NCBI GenBank assembly: GCA_030424595.1
Contig: JAUHWG010000001.1
Span: 310,001-374,000 of the forward strand
From: Polyangia bacterium
Lineage (GTDB): Bacteria > Myxococcota_A > Polyangia > Nannocystales > Nannocystaceae
DNA: 64,000 nt
Direction: 5' to 3'
Part shown: positions 45,246-55,335 of the stretch, in pieces
How the letters are laid out: every line of letters begins with the position of its first letter
Numbering within the stretch: the first letter of the stretch is position 1
Translations under genes and position numbers: made by a program
The notes under the pieces: model-generated
Seen by the model: only the letters and a program-made list of their open reading frames with translations
Databases searched by the model: none
Told to the model about the DNA's origin: nothing

Positions 45246-47420
45246 CTACTTCTGGAGCGAAGCGAAGGTCAGGCGGTCCTTGGCGAGCTCCTTGAGGAGC
45301 GTGGGCACGGCGTAAGCGTCGCCGTAGTTGCCCTGGAGGGCGAGCATCCGGTCGAGGATCACGCCCGCGCCGAGGGTGTCGATATGGTGGAAGGGGCCGC
45401 CGCGCATGGGCGGGTAGCCGAAGCCGAAGACCGCGCCGATGTCCCCGTCGTCCGGTCGCTCGAGGATCCCCTCCTCCAGGCAGCGGATCGCCTCCATCGC
45501 GCAGATCAGGGTGAGGCGCTCGCCGAGCTCCTCCGGGTGCGGGCGGTCGCCGCTGAGCGTCGCCCGTCCCTTGAAGAAGTCGTAGACCTTGGGGTCGACC
45601 TCCTTCTTGCCCTTCTTCTTCTTGCCCCCGTCGGCGTCGGGGTAGGCGTAGAAGCCGAGGCCGCTCTTGCGGCCCAGGCGCTTCTGGGCGAGGAAGGTGT
45701 CGACCGTGTCCGGCACGGTGATCCGCCCCGGGAAGGCCGCGCCGAGCGTCTTCGCGACCTTGGCCCCGACGTCGATCCCGACCTCGTCGAGGAGGGTGAT
45801 CGGACCCACGGGCCAGCCGACCTTGCGCGCGCCGCCGTCGACCTCTTCGATCGTGTGTCCGGCCTGGACCATCTCCAGCGCCGCCATCAGGTAGAAGCCG
45901 AGCACGCGGGTCGTGTAGAAGCCGGGGCCGTCGCGGACGATGATCGGCGTCTTGCCGATCTGGGTCGCGAAGCGGAGGCTCGCCGCCAGGGTCTCCGGCG
46001 AGGTGTGCTCGGTCTTGATGATCTCGAGGAGCGGCATCTTCGGGACCGGCGAGAAGAAGTGGAGGCCGACAAAGCGCCCCTTGTGCTCGAGGTCCGCGCC
46101 GATCTGCGTAAGCGGCAGCGCCGAGGTGTTGGAGGCGAGGATCGTCGTCTCCGGGACAAGCGACTCGAGCTCGGCGAAGACCCGCTTTTTGAGCTCCAAG
46201 TTCTCCGGGACGGCCTCGATGATCATGTCCATCGTCTCGTAGCCCCGGAGGGTGAGACCGCCCGAGACCCGCGCCTTCGCCTTGAAGACGTTGGCCGCGC
46301 CGACGCTCCGCGAGCGTCGCTTGAAGTAGGCGTCGACATGGCCGAGCGCCCGCCCGAGCGGCTCACCGGCGATGTCGCGGATCCGGGTCTCGATCCCCTT
46401 CTCCGCGGCGACGACGGCGATATCCGCCCCCATGAAGCCGCCGCCGACGAGCCCGAGGCGGGTCGTCTCGGCGCCGCTCAGGGGCTCGCCGTTCTCGCCC
46501 TTGATCTCCTGACGCTTGAGCGCGTTCGACCGGCGGAAGAGCGAGACCAGCGAGCGCGAGGTCTCGCCGACGGCGAGCTCAGCGAAGGCCGGCGGCTCGA
46601 GCTCGAGGGCCTTCTCCAGCGAGAGATCGAGGCCGCGACCGATCACGTCGAGGGCGACCAGCGGCGCCGGGTAGAGCCCCTTGGTCTTGGCCATCACGCT
46701 CTTGCGGGCCTGGCTGAGGACCAGCCGGCGACCGACCGGGTTGCCCTCGAGCATCACCCGCGCCGCGTCCATCTTCGGCTCGTGGCTCGGCTTGAGCTCG
46801 CCGCGGCTCAGCGCTGCCGCGGCCGCCCGCGCGGCGACCATCAGCGACTCGACCGGGACCACCTCGTCGACGAGGCCGAGCTTCTTGGCCTTGCGAGCCC
46901 GCAGGTTGCGACCGGTGAGGATGAGGTCGAGCGCCTCGCGCAGGCCGATCATCCGCGGCAGGCGGGACGCGCCGCCGCCCGCCGGGAAGAGCCCGAGCAT
47001 CACCTCCGGTACGCCGAGGATCGTCTTCGGCGAGTCGGTGCAGATCCGGTAGGTGCAGGGGAGCGTGAGCTCCAGCCCCGCGCCCAGGCAGGCGCCGTGG
47101 ATCGCCGCGACGATCGGGATCTTCGACTCCGCCATCTTCCCGAGGATCCGATGACCGTCGCGGGAGAAGGTCTCGATCTCCTCGCGACGGGTCGCCCGGG
47201 CGAAGACCTCGACGTCCGCGCCGGCGACGAACGAGTCGCGCTTGCCGGAGACCAGGATAATCCCGGCGATGTCGGGCGTGCCCTCGATCTCGGTCAGGAG
47301 CTGCTCGATCTCTGGGAAGAGCTCCGGGGCGATAGAATTGACCTTCTCGCCCTCGCGATCGATCGTAATCACGGCGAGCCGCGGCGACGCCTCCGGTGGA
47401 TCCAGGCTCAGCTTAAACAT
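45246..47420 (-). CDS. fadJ: multifunctional fatty-acid oxidation enzyme, FadJ type
   Basis: 724 residues from the ATG at 47418-47420. The N-terminal third is an enoyl-CoA hydratase/isomerase (crotonase) domain with FVAGADVEVF, HGACLGAGLELTL and GVPEVMLGLFPAGGG. The NAD-binding 3-hydroxyacyl-CoA dehydrogenase domain begins near 320 with LGLVGGGFMGADIA, and continues with SNTSALPL, GLHFFSPVPKM and the C-terminal HAD repeats (GPGFYTTR, GWPVGPITLLDEVGIDV, GYPPMRGGPFHHID). It hydrates enoyl-CoA and oxidises 3-hydroxyacyl-CoA, feeding FadI. A Lys-rich loop (GGKKKKGKK) before the last repeat is unusual. Confidence 0.95.
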   Translation of the reverse strand: MFKLSLDPPEASPRLAVITIDREGEKVNSIAPELFPEIEQLLTEIEGTPDIAGIILVSGKRDSFVAGADVEVFARATRREEIETFSRDGHRILGKMAESKIPIVAAIHGACLGAGLELTLPCTYRICTDSPKTILGVPEVMLGLFPAGGGASRLPRMIGLREALDLILTGRNLRARKAKKLGLVDEVVPVESLMVAARAAAAALSRGELKPSHEPKMDAARVMLEGNPVGRRLVLSQARKSVMAKTKGLYPAPLVALDVIGRGLDLSLEKALELEPPAFAELAVGETSRSLVSLFRRSNALKRQEIKGENGEPLSGAETTRLGLVGGGFMGADIAVVAAEKGIETRIRDIAGEPLGRALGHVDAYFKRRSRSVGAANVFKAKARVSGGLTLRGYETMDMIIEAVPENLELKKRVFAELESLVPETTILASNTSALPLTQIGADLEHKGRFVGLHFFSPVPKMPLLEIIKTEHTSPETLAASLRFATQIGKTPIIVRDGPGFYTTRVLGFYLMAALEMVQAGHTIEEVDGGARKVGWPVGPITLLDEVGIDVGAKVAKTLGAAFPGRITVPDTVDTFLAQKRLGRKSGLGFYAYPDADGGKKKKGKKEVDPKVYDFFKGRATLSGDRPHPEELGERLTLICAMEAIRCLEEGILERPDDGDIGAVFGFGYPPMRGGPFHHIDTLGAGVILDRMLALQGNYGDAYAVPTLLKELAKDRLTFASLQK

Positions 47421-47477
47421 CGGGGCGGACCTTACCCACGATTGGGTGCGGCGCAAGGGCCCCGGGGTCAACTCACG

Positions 47478-48632
47478 TCAGCCGTCCCCTCGGCGTTCGC
47501 GGAGCGCGTCGAGACGGCCGCGGAGCCCCGCCGGCAGGCGCGAGCGCCAGTCGAGATCGATCCATCGGCGGAGGTCGTTCGCCCCGTGGGTGTTCCACAG
47601 GAGCACCGGCCCCCGGACATCGCCGCGGCCGAGATCCGCCGTCAGCCCGGCGAGACATTTGCCCGTATAGGTGGTCTCGAGGTGAAGGCCGTGATCGGCA
47701 GCCCGCGCGATCCCGACCCTGCCGTCCGCGGTCGGCACGGCATAGCCCCCGCCGACCTGGCCATGGTCGATCGACCAGGTCACGCCAGCCCCGGCGAGCA
47801 GGCCCGAAACGCCGCCCCGCAGGCGCGCAGGGTCGAGCCCGTAGACAGCGAGGGCGGCCGCGATCTGGCCGAGCATCCGCCGATAAAGGATGCGGTTAAA
47901 GGACCAGCTCTCCACCGCCGAGACGATCCGGAGGTGGCAGCCGACTCCGGCGAGCGCGAGGCCGATCGCGAGCCCTGCGGAGGATCCCGCCGAGCCCCCC
48001 GTAATGTAGACGGTCGCCGGTTTCGGCGCTTCTCCGGCCTCGATCTGGGCCGCTAGCTCGAGCCCCGCGGCGACGAAGCCAAAGCCCCCGAGACCGTTCG
48101 AGGCCCCCGGCGCCATCGACACGCCCTTCTCCGCCGGGCGGCGCCACAGGTGATAGGCGAGCCAGGCGACAGGCAGCCCGACGCGGGTCCGGACGTCCCA
48201 GATCTCTGCGCCGAGCGACATCAGCGTCGCGAGGTTGGCCTCGACATGGGGGGTGACGACCTGATCAAACGTCAAGGCGTGGAGCTTGCGGCCCAGCCCC
48301 TGCAGATTCAGCGCGAGGGCGACGAGGTGATGGGAGCCGATCCCGCCGATGCTCAGGATCGGCTCATCGCCGTTGAACGGCGGGCTCGCCAGGAGCCACT
48401 CGAGCTTGCGGACCTTGCCGCCGCCGTAGAGCGTCGAGCTCTGATCGTCACGCTTGAGCCAGACCTCGACCCCGGACGTGTCAAGCCACGCTGCTCGCTC
48501 CACCGGCGTCGGCAGATCGGCCAGGCGAAGGCAAGGGGGGGCCGCCTGGAGGAGTCCGGCGAGGCCGTGCCCCGCCCGAAGTTCCAGGCCGCCCGGAGCA
48601 CGGGCGTCGAGAGCTCGCTCTGGGTCGACCAT
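47478..48632 (-). CDS. PLP-dependent D-cysteine desulfhydrase / ACC deaminase family enzyme
   Basis: 384 residues. The PLP-binding Lys is probably Lys73 in LYGGGKVRKLEWLL, the counterpart of GGNKxRKLE in ACC deaminase and D-cysteine desulfhydrase; the usual Asn is Gly here. GSHHLVALALNLQGLG and the phosphate-binding TGGSAGSSAGLAIGL also fit the fold-type II PLP family. It probably releases ammonia (and sulfide) from a D-amino acid or cyclopropane substrate; the exact substrate cannot be set. About 70 extra residues at the N-terminus and an Arg-rich tail exceed the usual length of about 330. It lies 57 bases upstream of fadJ on the same strand. Confidence 0.85.
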   Translation of the reverse strand: MVDPERALDARAPGGLELRAGHGLAGLLQAAPPCLRLADLPTPVERAAWLDTSGVEVWLKRDDQSSTLYGGGKVRKLEWLLASPPFNGDEPILSIGGIGSHHLVALALNLQGLGRKLHALTFDQVVTPHVEANLATLMSLGAEIWDVRTRVGLPVAWLAYHLWRRPAEKGVSMAPGASNGLGGFGFVAAGLELAAQIEAGEAPKPATVYITGGSAGSSAGLAIGLALAGVGCHLRIVSAVESWSFNRILYRRMLGQIAAALAVYGLDPARLRGGVSGLLAGAGVTWSIDHGQVGGGYAVPTADGRVGIARAADHGLHLETTYTGKCLAGLTADLGRGDVRGPVLLWNTHGANDLRRWIDLDWRSRLPAGLRGRLDALRERRGDG

Positions 48633-48732
48633 CGCTGCGAGCTATACCCTAGCTGCCGCAGCCGGTCCTAGAGGACCGTGGCGTTTGCCCCTCTCGGCTA
48701 CAATAAGACGCATCTGTGCAGGTCCTGTACTG

Positions 48733-48815
48733 CGAGTCTTGGCGGAGCCGTGAGAGGCGACGAGGGCAAGCGAGAGCGCGCGCGGGACTTTCGCCGCGGG
48801 GTGCGAGGAGCCCGC
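48733..48815. repeat. degenerate intergenic repeat, best-preserved member
   Basis: Contains gtcttggcggagccgtgagagg, then cgacgagggcaagcgagag and cgcgggactttcgccgcgg. The first block resembles 21310-21332 and the second 32903-32940, so this copy joins the two halves. The remaining parts of the 410-base gap 48633-49042 hold no gene and no clear signal except the promoter that must serve the gene at 49043. Confidence 0.5.
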
Positions 48816-49042
48816 TGAAAGACCCCATATGCCCCGCGGCCATCCTCGGCCCCACCGGCGTCCATGCGACGGGAATCTAGGGGCCTGGAACGTGCCAAGC
48901 TCGCGGCGGCCCGACGCGCCCCGAGCTGCCCCACCGCGGCGCTCTCGCGGTCCACGCAGGCGCGGCCTCGACCGCCCGCAGGCCCGACCATCATCCGCCA
49001 GAGCACCTCGGCGCAAACGCGCCCTGTGCTAGTGTTTGCCGC

Positions 49043-50881
49043 GTGAAGGCCTGCCCCTATTGCGCTGAGTCGATCCAGGACGTAGCTGCGAAGTGCCGCT
49101 ACTGCGGGGAGTGGCTCGACCCCAGCAAGCGACCGCCGTGGTCGGTGAGCGGCCTACCGCTCCGGGATCCGCTCCGCGACACGCTCCCCTACGGCCAGGT
49201 CACCGCCGAGGAGCTCGCCGCCCACGAGGCGATCCTCCGCGGCTCTGAGCCTGCGGAGACCAACGCCGCGGACACGGTCCGCGAGCCTAGGATCTCGGCC
49301 CTCCCACCGCGGGACGGACAGCCCCTGGCCTCCGGCGAGATCGATCGCCCGACCGATCCACAGACCGATCGCCCGTCCGATCGCCCGACCGATCGCCCGT
49401 CCGATCGCCCGCCCGATCGCCCGTCCGATCGCCCGTCCGATCGCCCGCCCGATCGCCCGTCCAATCGCCCGCCCGATCGCCCGATCGCCCGCCCCCCCGC
49501 GCCGGTCGAAGCCGACGCGACCCACAACCCGGGCTACGAAGCAGCCCCCATCGCCCGCCCCCCGAGCCCACGCTCGCACTCGGTGCCCCCGAGACGACCC
49601 CCCCCGCCAGAGCCACCGCCTCCGAGCGTCCCGGTCCGTGCACATCGCCAGGATCCTCGCTACGACGCTCCTCACTATGACGAGCCCCGCTACGGCGAGC
49701 CCCGCTACGGCGAGCCCCGCTACGACGAGCCCCGCTACGACGACCTTCGCAGGGACGACCTTCGCAGGGACGATCCCCGCTACGAAGATCGCCGCCGGAC
49801 AGAGCTCCGTTACGACACACCCCGCCCCGTCGCCCGCCACGACGAAGCTCCCTTCGACGAGCGCCGCCGCGGCCCACACCCGCGGACGACGGTCGAGGGC
49901 TACCGACCGACTCGCGAGCACCCGCCGCACACGCCGGCGAGCGCCCCTGCCCATCGTGATCAACGCTCGGTCCAGGCCTCGCTGCAGGCCCTCCTGACCA
50001 ACCCCCGCGCCGACGACGATGAGGCCGAGCCCAGCTCACGCCGAGGTCACGTGACCTTTCCGCCAGCTTTGGCGCCGCTCCACGCCTCAGGCTCGGGCGA
50101 AGGTCTGCGCCCCCAGGACTCCAGCGCCGCGAGCTCCTCGGGGGCCCGACGCTCGAACGCGGAGACCAGCAGCGCGACGGACTTCGAGGCGTCCTTCTTC
50201 GGCGGTGGAGACTCCTTCGTCGACGATCCCGCGAGCGACTCCTATGCCGACGGCGATCCCTTCGCCCCATCGATCGCCCCGCGTTCACGATCCTTGCCGA
50301 CGGGGCCGGCGATCGGCGGTCTCGTCCTCCTCTGTCTCGTCGTCGTCCTCGCCCTCCGCGGCGGCGACGGGGCGGACGCGGAGCAGAGCGCCCTCCCGGC
50401 CGCGACCGCAGCGCTCCAAGACGCGAGATCCAAGGCCGCAGACAAGGCCGCCGAAGAGGCCAAGACGGCGGCGGCCGCCAAGGCCGAGGCCGCCAAGGCA
50501 GCGCCCCCTCCCCCGGTGGACGATCCAGAGCTCGACGCCAAGATCGCCGAGGCCAAGGCGGCGTACGACAAGCACAAGCTCAAGGCCCTCAAGTCGCTGC
50601 TCGACGAGCTCACGCCGAAGCATCCCAACCACAAAGACCTGCTCCTCCTTCAGGCTCAGCTCGCGCTCGAGCAGGGCGACCTCGACGCGTCGATGACCGC
50701 CGCGACCAAGTGCGTTGAGATCGCGGCGACTCAGGCCGACTGCTGGCTGACCCTCGGTGTCCTCCATCAGAACAACAAGAGCGACGCCGAGGCGATCAAG
50801 GCCTACGAGACCTACTTGGAGCTCGCTCCCGAGGGACGATACGTCCGCGACGCGACCACCCAGCTCGCGCGCCTGAAGTGA
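49043..50881 (+). CDS. zinc-ribbon, repeat-linker, single-pass membrane protein with TPR-like C-terminus
   Basis: 612 residues from GTG 49043. A zinc ribbon with Cys4, Cys7, Cys18 and Cys21 (CPYC, CRYC) opens the protein. Residues 100-260 are low complexity: about 50 residues of DRPS/DRPP repeats, a Pro-rich stretch, then PRYGE/PRYDE and RRDD repeats. A membrane helix lies at about 418-437 (IGGLVLLCLVVVLAL), so the ribbon and linker are cytoplasmic. An Ala/Lys helix leads to TPR-like helices (KALKSLLDELTPKHPNHKDL, LALEQGDLDASMTAA, GVLHQNNKSDAEAIKAYETYLELAP) outside. No known family has this exact order. Possibly a cytoplasm-to-periplasm adaptor. Confidence 0.8.
   Translation: MKACPYCAESIQDVAAKCRYCGEWLDPSKRPPWSVSGLPLRDPLRDTLPYGQVTAEELAAHEAILRGSEPAETNAADTVREPRISALPPRDGQPLASGEIDRPTDPQTDRPSDRPTDRPSDRPPDRPSDRPSDRPPDRPSNRPPDRPIARPPAPVEADATHNPGYEAAPIARPPSPRSHSVPPRRPPPPEPPPPSVPVRAHRQDPRYDAPHYDEPRYGEPRYGEPRYDEPRYDDLRRDDLRRDDPRYEDRRRTELRYDTPRPVARHDEAPFDERRRGPHPRTTVEGYRPTREHPPHTPASAPAHRDQRSVQASLQALLTNPRADDDEAEPSSRRGHVTFPPALAPLHASGSGEGLRPQDSSAASSSGARRSNAETSSATDFEASFFGGGDSFVDDPASDSYADGDPFAPSIAPRSRSLPTGPAIGGLVLLCLVVVLALRGGDGADAEQSALPAATAALQDARSKAADKAAEEAKTAAAAKAEAAKAAPPPPVDDPELDAKIAEAKAAYDKHKLKALKSLLDELTPKHPNHKDLLLLQAQLALEQGDLDASMTAATKCVEIAATQADCWLTLGVLHQNNKSDAEAIKAYETYLELAPEGRYVRDATTQLARLK
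49342..49493 (+). repeat. 12-base in-frame minisatellite (Asp-Arg-Pro-Ser/Pro)
   Basis: About twelve copies of cgatcgcccgtc-type units encode (DRPS/DRPP)n in the linker of the zinc-ribbon protein. Copies are almost identical, implying recent expansion and likely length variation between strains. Confidence 0.9.
49677..49790 (+). repeat. 15-base in-frame repeats (Pro-Arg-Tyr-Asp/Gly-Glu and Leu-Arg-Arg-Asp-Asp)
   Basis: Five copies of a gacgagccccgctac-type unit are followed by two copies of gaccttcgcagggac, all in the frame of the zinc-ribbon protein. They encode PRYGE/PRYDE and LRRDD repeats. Confidence 0.88.
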
Positions 50882-51484
50882 GCTCGGGCGCGCGACGAGA
50901 GCTGCCGACGAAGCCGAGCGATGCGGCCCCATCCGGGTCCGCCGATCCCTCATCTTCCGATCTAGAGAGGCCTCTCGCCCCGGCTACGGGCGCCCTCGCG
51001 GGCTTCGCAGATCGCGGTTGAATCCGCGACTTTGCCCCGAACAGGTGCGGAATTCAGCCCTGCCGGACGGAGCGATCGAGATCGCGGTGCTCCGGCGGCG
51101 GATCGAATTCTGTGTCCAGCACCCTGTTAGAAGGGCGTCGAGTCGCGAAGGAGCTTGTGATCGCGATCACCACAACCTCGTGAGGCGCTGCATCAAGCGT
51201 CAAGGAGCGCAGATCGACTCCTGTCCTGAAGGTCACAAAACCCCCGAGAACTCAAATAACGATGTTTCACAGGGTTCGCACGTCCTATCAAAGGAGCCGT
51301 TGATCACATTTTCGGCGAAGAAAATTCCACGCGCTTCACCACTCACGACGAGCACGCGGAAGATCGACGATTGGATCGACTTGACAGGGGGGGGCAAACG
51401 TCGGCATTGTCCGGCCGTTCCCGTCAGGGCAATGCGGCTCTGCGGCGAACGTCCACACGAATTTCTCGAACTCCAGGAGCTATC
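50882..51484. other. long intergenic region with a locally lower GC content
   Basis: 603 bases without a convincing gene; a plus-strand frame from 51018 is open but has no ribosome site and overlaps the real small lipoprotein gene in another frame. From about 51230 the sequence is visibly less GC-rich, as expected of a promoter and long 5' leader. A candidate promoter lies at 51381. Confidence 0.45.
51381..51410 (+). promoter_or_regulatory. candidate sigma-70-type promoter of the 67-residue lipoprotein gene
   Basis: A perfect -35 box TTGACA at 51381-51386 is followed after an 18-base G-rich spacer by a weak -10 candidate CATTGT. It lies about 75 bases upstream of the ATG at 51485. No better -10 is present. 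Confidence 0.35.
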
Positions 51485-51688
51485 ATGCGCCGTCTTTTCA
51501 CCGGAATGTTCATCGCTGTTGTTGCCGTCTCCTCCGTTGGTTGCTCGTACGGAGCCATCACCTCCCACGACGGGAAGCTCTACATCGCCCGTAACGACAG
51601 CTTCCTCTTCGGCGCTCTCCGCAAGATCTACGAGTGCGCCCCCGCCTCCGGCAGCATGACGTGCGTCGAGGTCAAGGGTAAGCCGTAG
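51485..51688 (+). CDS. small lipoprotein (67 residues)
   Basis: The ATG at 51485 has an AGGAG ribosome site about eight bases upstream. The signal peptide ends in the lipobox SSVGC at residues 16-20, leaving a mature protein of about 48 residues with two Cys (YECAPASG, MTCVEVKG) that may form a disulfide. It starts with a beta-strand segment (GAITSHDGKLYIARNDSFLFG). No family is recognised. Good ribosome site, own promoter candidate and a following hairpin suggest an abundant small envelope protein. Confidence 0.8.
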   Translation: MRRLFTGMFIAVVAVSSVGCSYGAITSHDGKLYIARNDSFLFGALRKIYECAPASGSMTCVEVKGKP

Positions 51689-51743
51689 TCCACGGCTTGT
51701 ACGTGCACCGTGTTCGCTTCGCTCCTGCGAACGACGCGGAGAC

Positions 51744-51784
51744 CGCCCCGGTTTGACCTCCTCGAGGTCACTCCGGGGTGTTTC
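51744..51784 (+). terminator. probable terminator hairpin after the small lipoprotein
   Basis: A two-part hairpin, ccccgg (51746-51751) pairing with ccgggg, encloses gacctc/gaggtc. It is followed by tgtttcattg, a short and interrupted T-run. It separates the 67-residue lipoprotein from the next gene. Confidence 0.5.
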
Positions 51785-51810
51785 ATTGTGGCCCCTGTGA
51801 CAGGTCAACC

Positions 51811-52260
51811 ATGTCGACTCGCCTCCTCCCCCTCGCGCTCCTCATCTCCCTCGCAGGCTGCTCCGGCGGCGAAGAGGCGGCCCCTAAGGCGGCTGTTCCC
51901 CTCACCCACCAGTGGAACGTGCCACCTGGAGTGACCCTCTTCACCCAAAACAACCTCGGCAGCGAGCCGGCCGCGGCCGCCGAAGCGCTGATGCCATCGA
52001 TGCCCAACATCGTCTACCGCCTCGGTGAGCGCTGCAAGAATGACCCCGCGTTCGCCAAGCCCGGGAACCTGACGATCGAGTTCAGGATCGAGGGCAGCAC
52101 GCTCAGCGAGATCGCGCTGCAGCCAGCGTCGACCGGCGCCGAGTGTGTCAAAGCTGGGCTCGCGGAGGAGTTCGCCGCAGAGGAGGGCCTCGCGAAGACC
52201 GGCCCGGCCCGGGTCCTCCTCTATCTCGAGCACGCACCTGTCGTCGCCGCTGCGCCCTAG
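51811..52260 (+). CDS. hypothetical lipoprotein
   Basis: 149 residues from ATG 51811 (an AGGT box six bases upstream). The signal peptide ends in the lipobox SLAGC. The mature part reads as an alpha/beta domain with a Cys pair (GERCKNDPAF and TGAECVKAGL); the layout LTIEFRIEGSTLSEIALQP followed by a Cys-containing helix resembles the AgmX/TonB-C-like periplasmic domains of myxobacteria, in which a short strand-helix unit has a conserved C (weak inference). Envelope-located. No neighbour gives its role. Confidence 0.75.
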   Translation: MSTRLLPLALLISLAGCSGGEEAAPKAAVPLTHQWNVPPGVTLFTQNNLGSEPAAAAEALMPSMPNIVYRLGERCKNDPAFAKPGNLTIEFRIEGSTLSEIALQPASTGAECVKAGLAEEFAAEEGLAKTGPARVLLYLEHAPVVAAAP

Positions 52261-52313
52261 TCAACGCTAGGCTGCGGCGGCGCGCCGAAGATCCGTCCGA
52301 GCACCGATCGGCG

Positions 52314-52467
52314 GACTGACGACGACGACTGACGACGACTGACGACGCGATCGAGCAGCATCAGTCGGCGCTCCCGCGCCGTGGTCACCCGGGCTGAGGA
52401 CGAGCTCCGCCCGATCAGCGACGGCGGACGACAGACGACCGACAGACGACCGACAGACGACCGACAG
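52314..52467. repeat. two short tandem arrays in an intergenic gap
   Basis: At 52314-52347 gactgacgac-type units repeat about three times, and at 52427-52467 an 11-base unit (acagacgaccg) repeats about 3.5 times. Both lie in the 309-base gap 52261-52569 between convergent lipoprotein genes. No gene is seen there. Confidence 0.75.
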
Positions 52468-52569
52468 TGAAGAGCCGACGCCGCCATCGACCATGCACTC
52501 CTGCTGTTGCCGCGCCGGAGTCATCCCCAGGTTCGGGCGAGCAAGCCCCCGCGAGGTCACCTCGCCGAG

Positions 52570-53097
52570 CTACTCGCCCTGCGGGCCCGCAGCGAGCGTC
52601 GACCCCGTCGCCGGTGGGGCCTCCTCCGCCGGAGCGGCCTCCTCCGCCGGAGCAGCTGGTGGGGCCTCCTCCGCCGGTTCGGCCGGGGCGGCCTCCTCCG
52701 CCGGAGCGGCCTCCTCCGCCGGCGCAGCGTCCACCGCAGGGGCCTCGGCGTCGCCGCTGCTGTCGTCCCAGTGCAGCACAGCGTCGGGCGATCCCAGCAT
52801 CGGCCGATACTCGCAGCAGCGACCGCCGGCGCAGCGCTCCTCCTCGACCGGCGTGCAGCGGATATAGCCGCGCATCCAGATCGGCTCATCCTTCGCGCAT
52901 CGCCCGGTGGGCCGACATCCGGCGAACTTCGTCATGTCCGCGTTCGCCACCTTGCAGCACGCGTCGTTGACGGAGTCGACCGGCTCTTCCGGCCCGAAGC
53001 GCGGGCCACAGGCGAGGGAGAGCCCCAGCGAGAGGCCTCCGACAGCGAGGAGAGAGGCTACGCGCGGACCTATCCGAGGACGACTTCCGGAGAGCAT
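52570..53097 (-). CDS. Cys-rich lipoprotein with Ala/Glu/Pro repeat tail
   Basis: 175 residues from the ATG at 53095-53097; the frame opens 12 codons earlier but this start gives the cleaner signal peptide. The lipobox is LSLAC. The mature domain has about eight Cys in 60 residues (DACCKVAN, AGCRPTGRCA, IRCTPVEEERCAGGRCCEY), probably disulfide-bonded. The last 60 residues are (APAEEA)n low complexity encoded by DNA repeats, possibly a wall-spanning or disordered tail. It lies 32 bases after the ABC-F gene on the same strand, so the two are likely cotranscribed. Confidence 0.82.
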   Translation of the reverse strand: MLSGSRPRIGPRVASLLAVGGLSLGLSLACGPRFGPEEPVDSVNDACCKVANADMTKFAGCRPTGRCAKDEPIWMRGYIRCTPVEEERCAGGRCCEYRPMLGSPDAVLHWDDSSGDAEAPAVDAAPAEEAAPAEEAAPAEPAEEAPPAAPAEEAAPAEEAPPATGSTLAAGPQGE

Positions 53098-53129
53098 GGT
53101 CGGCACTGTGTCGCCTCGGCCGAGCGCTT

Positions 53130-55199
<2,070 letters not shown>

Positions 55200-55286
55200 G
55201 GTCGCGGGTTATAGCGGATGGGGCGACGACTCGAAACCTCGCCCCCTGCGTCTTCGCGGATCGATCCCGGGGCCCAGAATTGCGAA

Positions 55287-55313
55287 GCGCCGACCCCCGA
55301 GGGGGGCCGGCGC
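55287..55313 (-). terminator. GC-rich inverted repeat after the lgt-like gene
   Basis: gcgccg...cggcgc arms around an acccccgag/ggggggc core form a strong hairpin between the lgt-like stop (55336) and the ABC-F start. No T-run follows on the minus strand, so it may be a rho-independent-like stop without T-tail or only a structural hairpin. Confidence 0.4.
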
Positions 55314-55335
55314 CTCCGCGAGCCCTGCGAGCGGC

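Noticed and set aside
44064..48056. 1330-codon plus-strand ORF across fadI, fadJ and part of the PLP gene
   Set aside because: It spans three well-supported minus-strand genes and their gaps, and the product is Asp/Arg/Leu-rich without any family; frame openness follows from GC bias.
49342..49790. CRISPR-like array
   Set aside because: Repeats are contiguous 12- and 15-base units without spacers and stay in the frame of one protein.
51018..51659. 213-codon plus-strand ORF upstream of the small lipoprotein
   Set aside because: No ribosome site, mixed composition, and it overlaps the supported 67-residue lipoprotein gene in a different frame.
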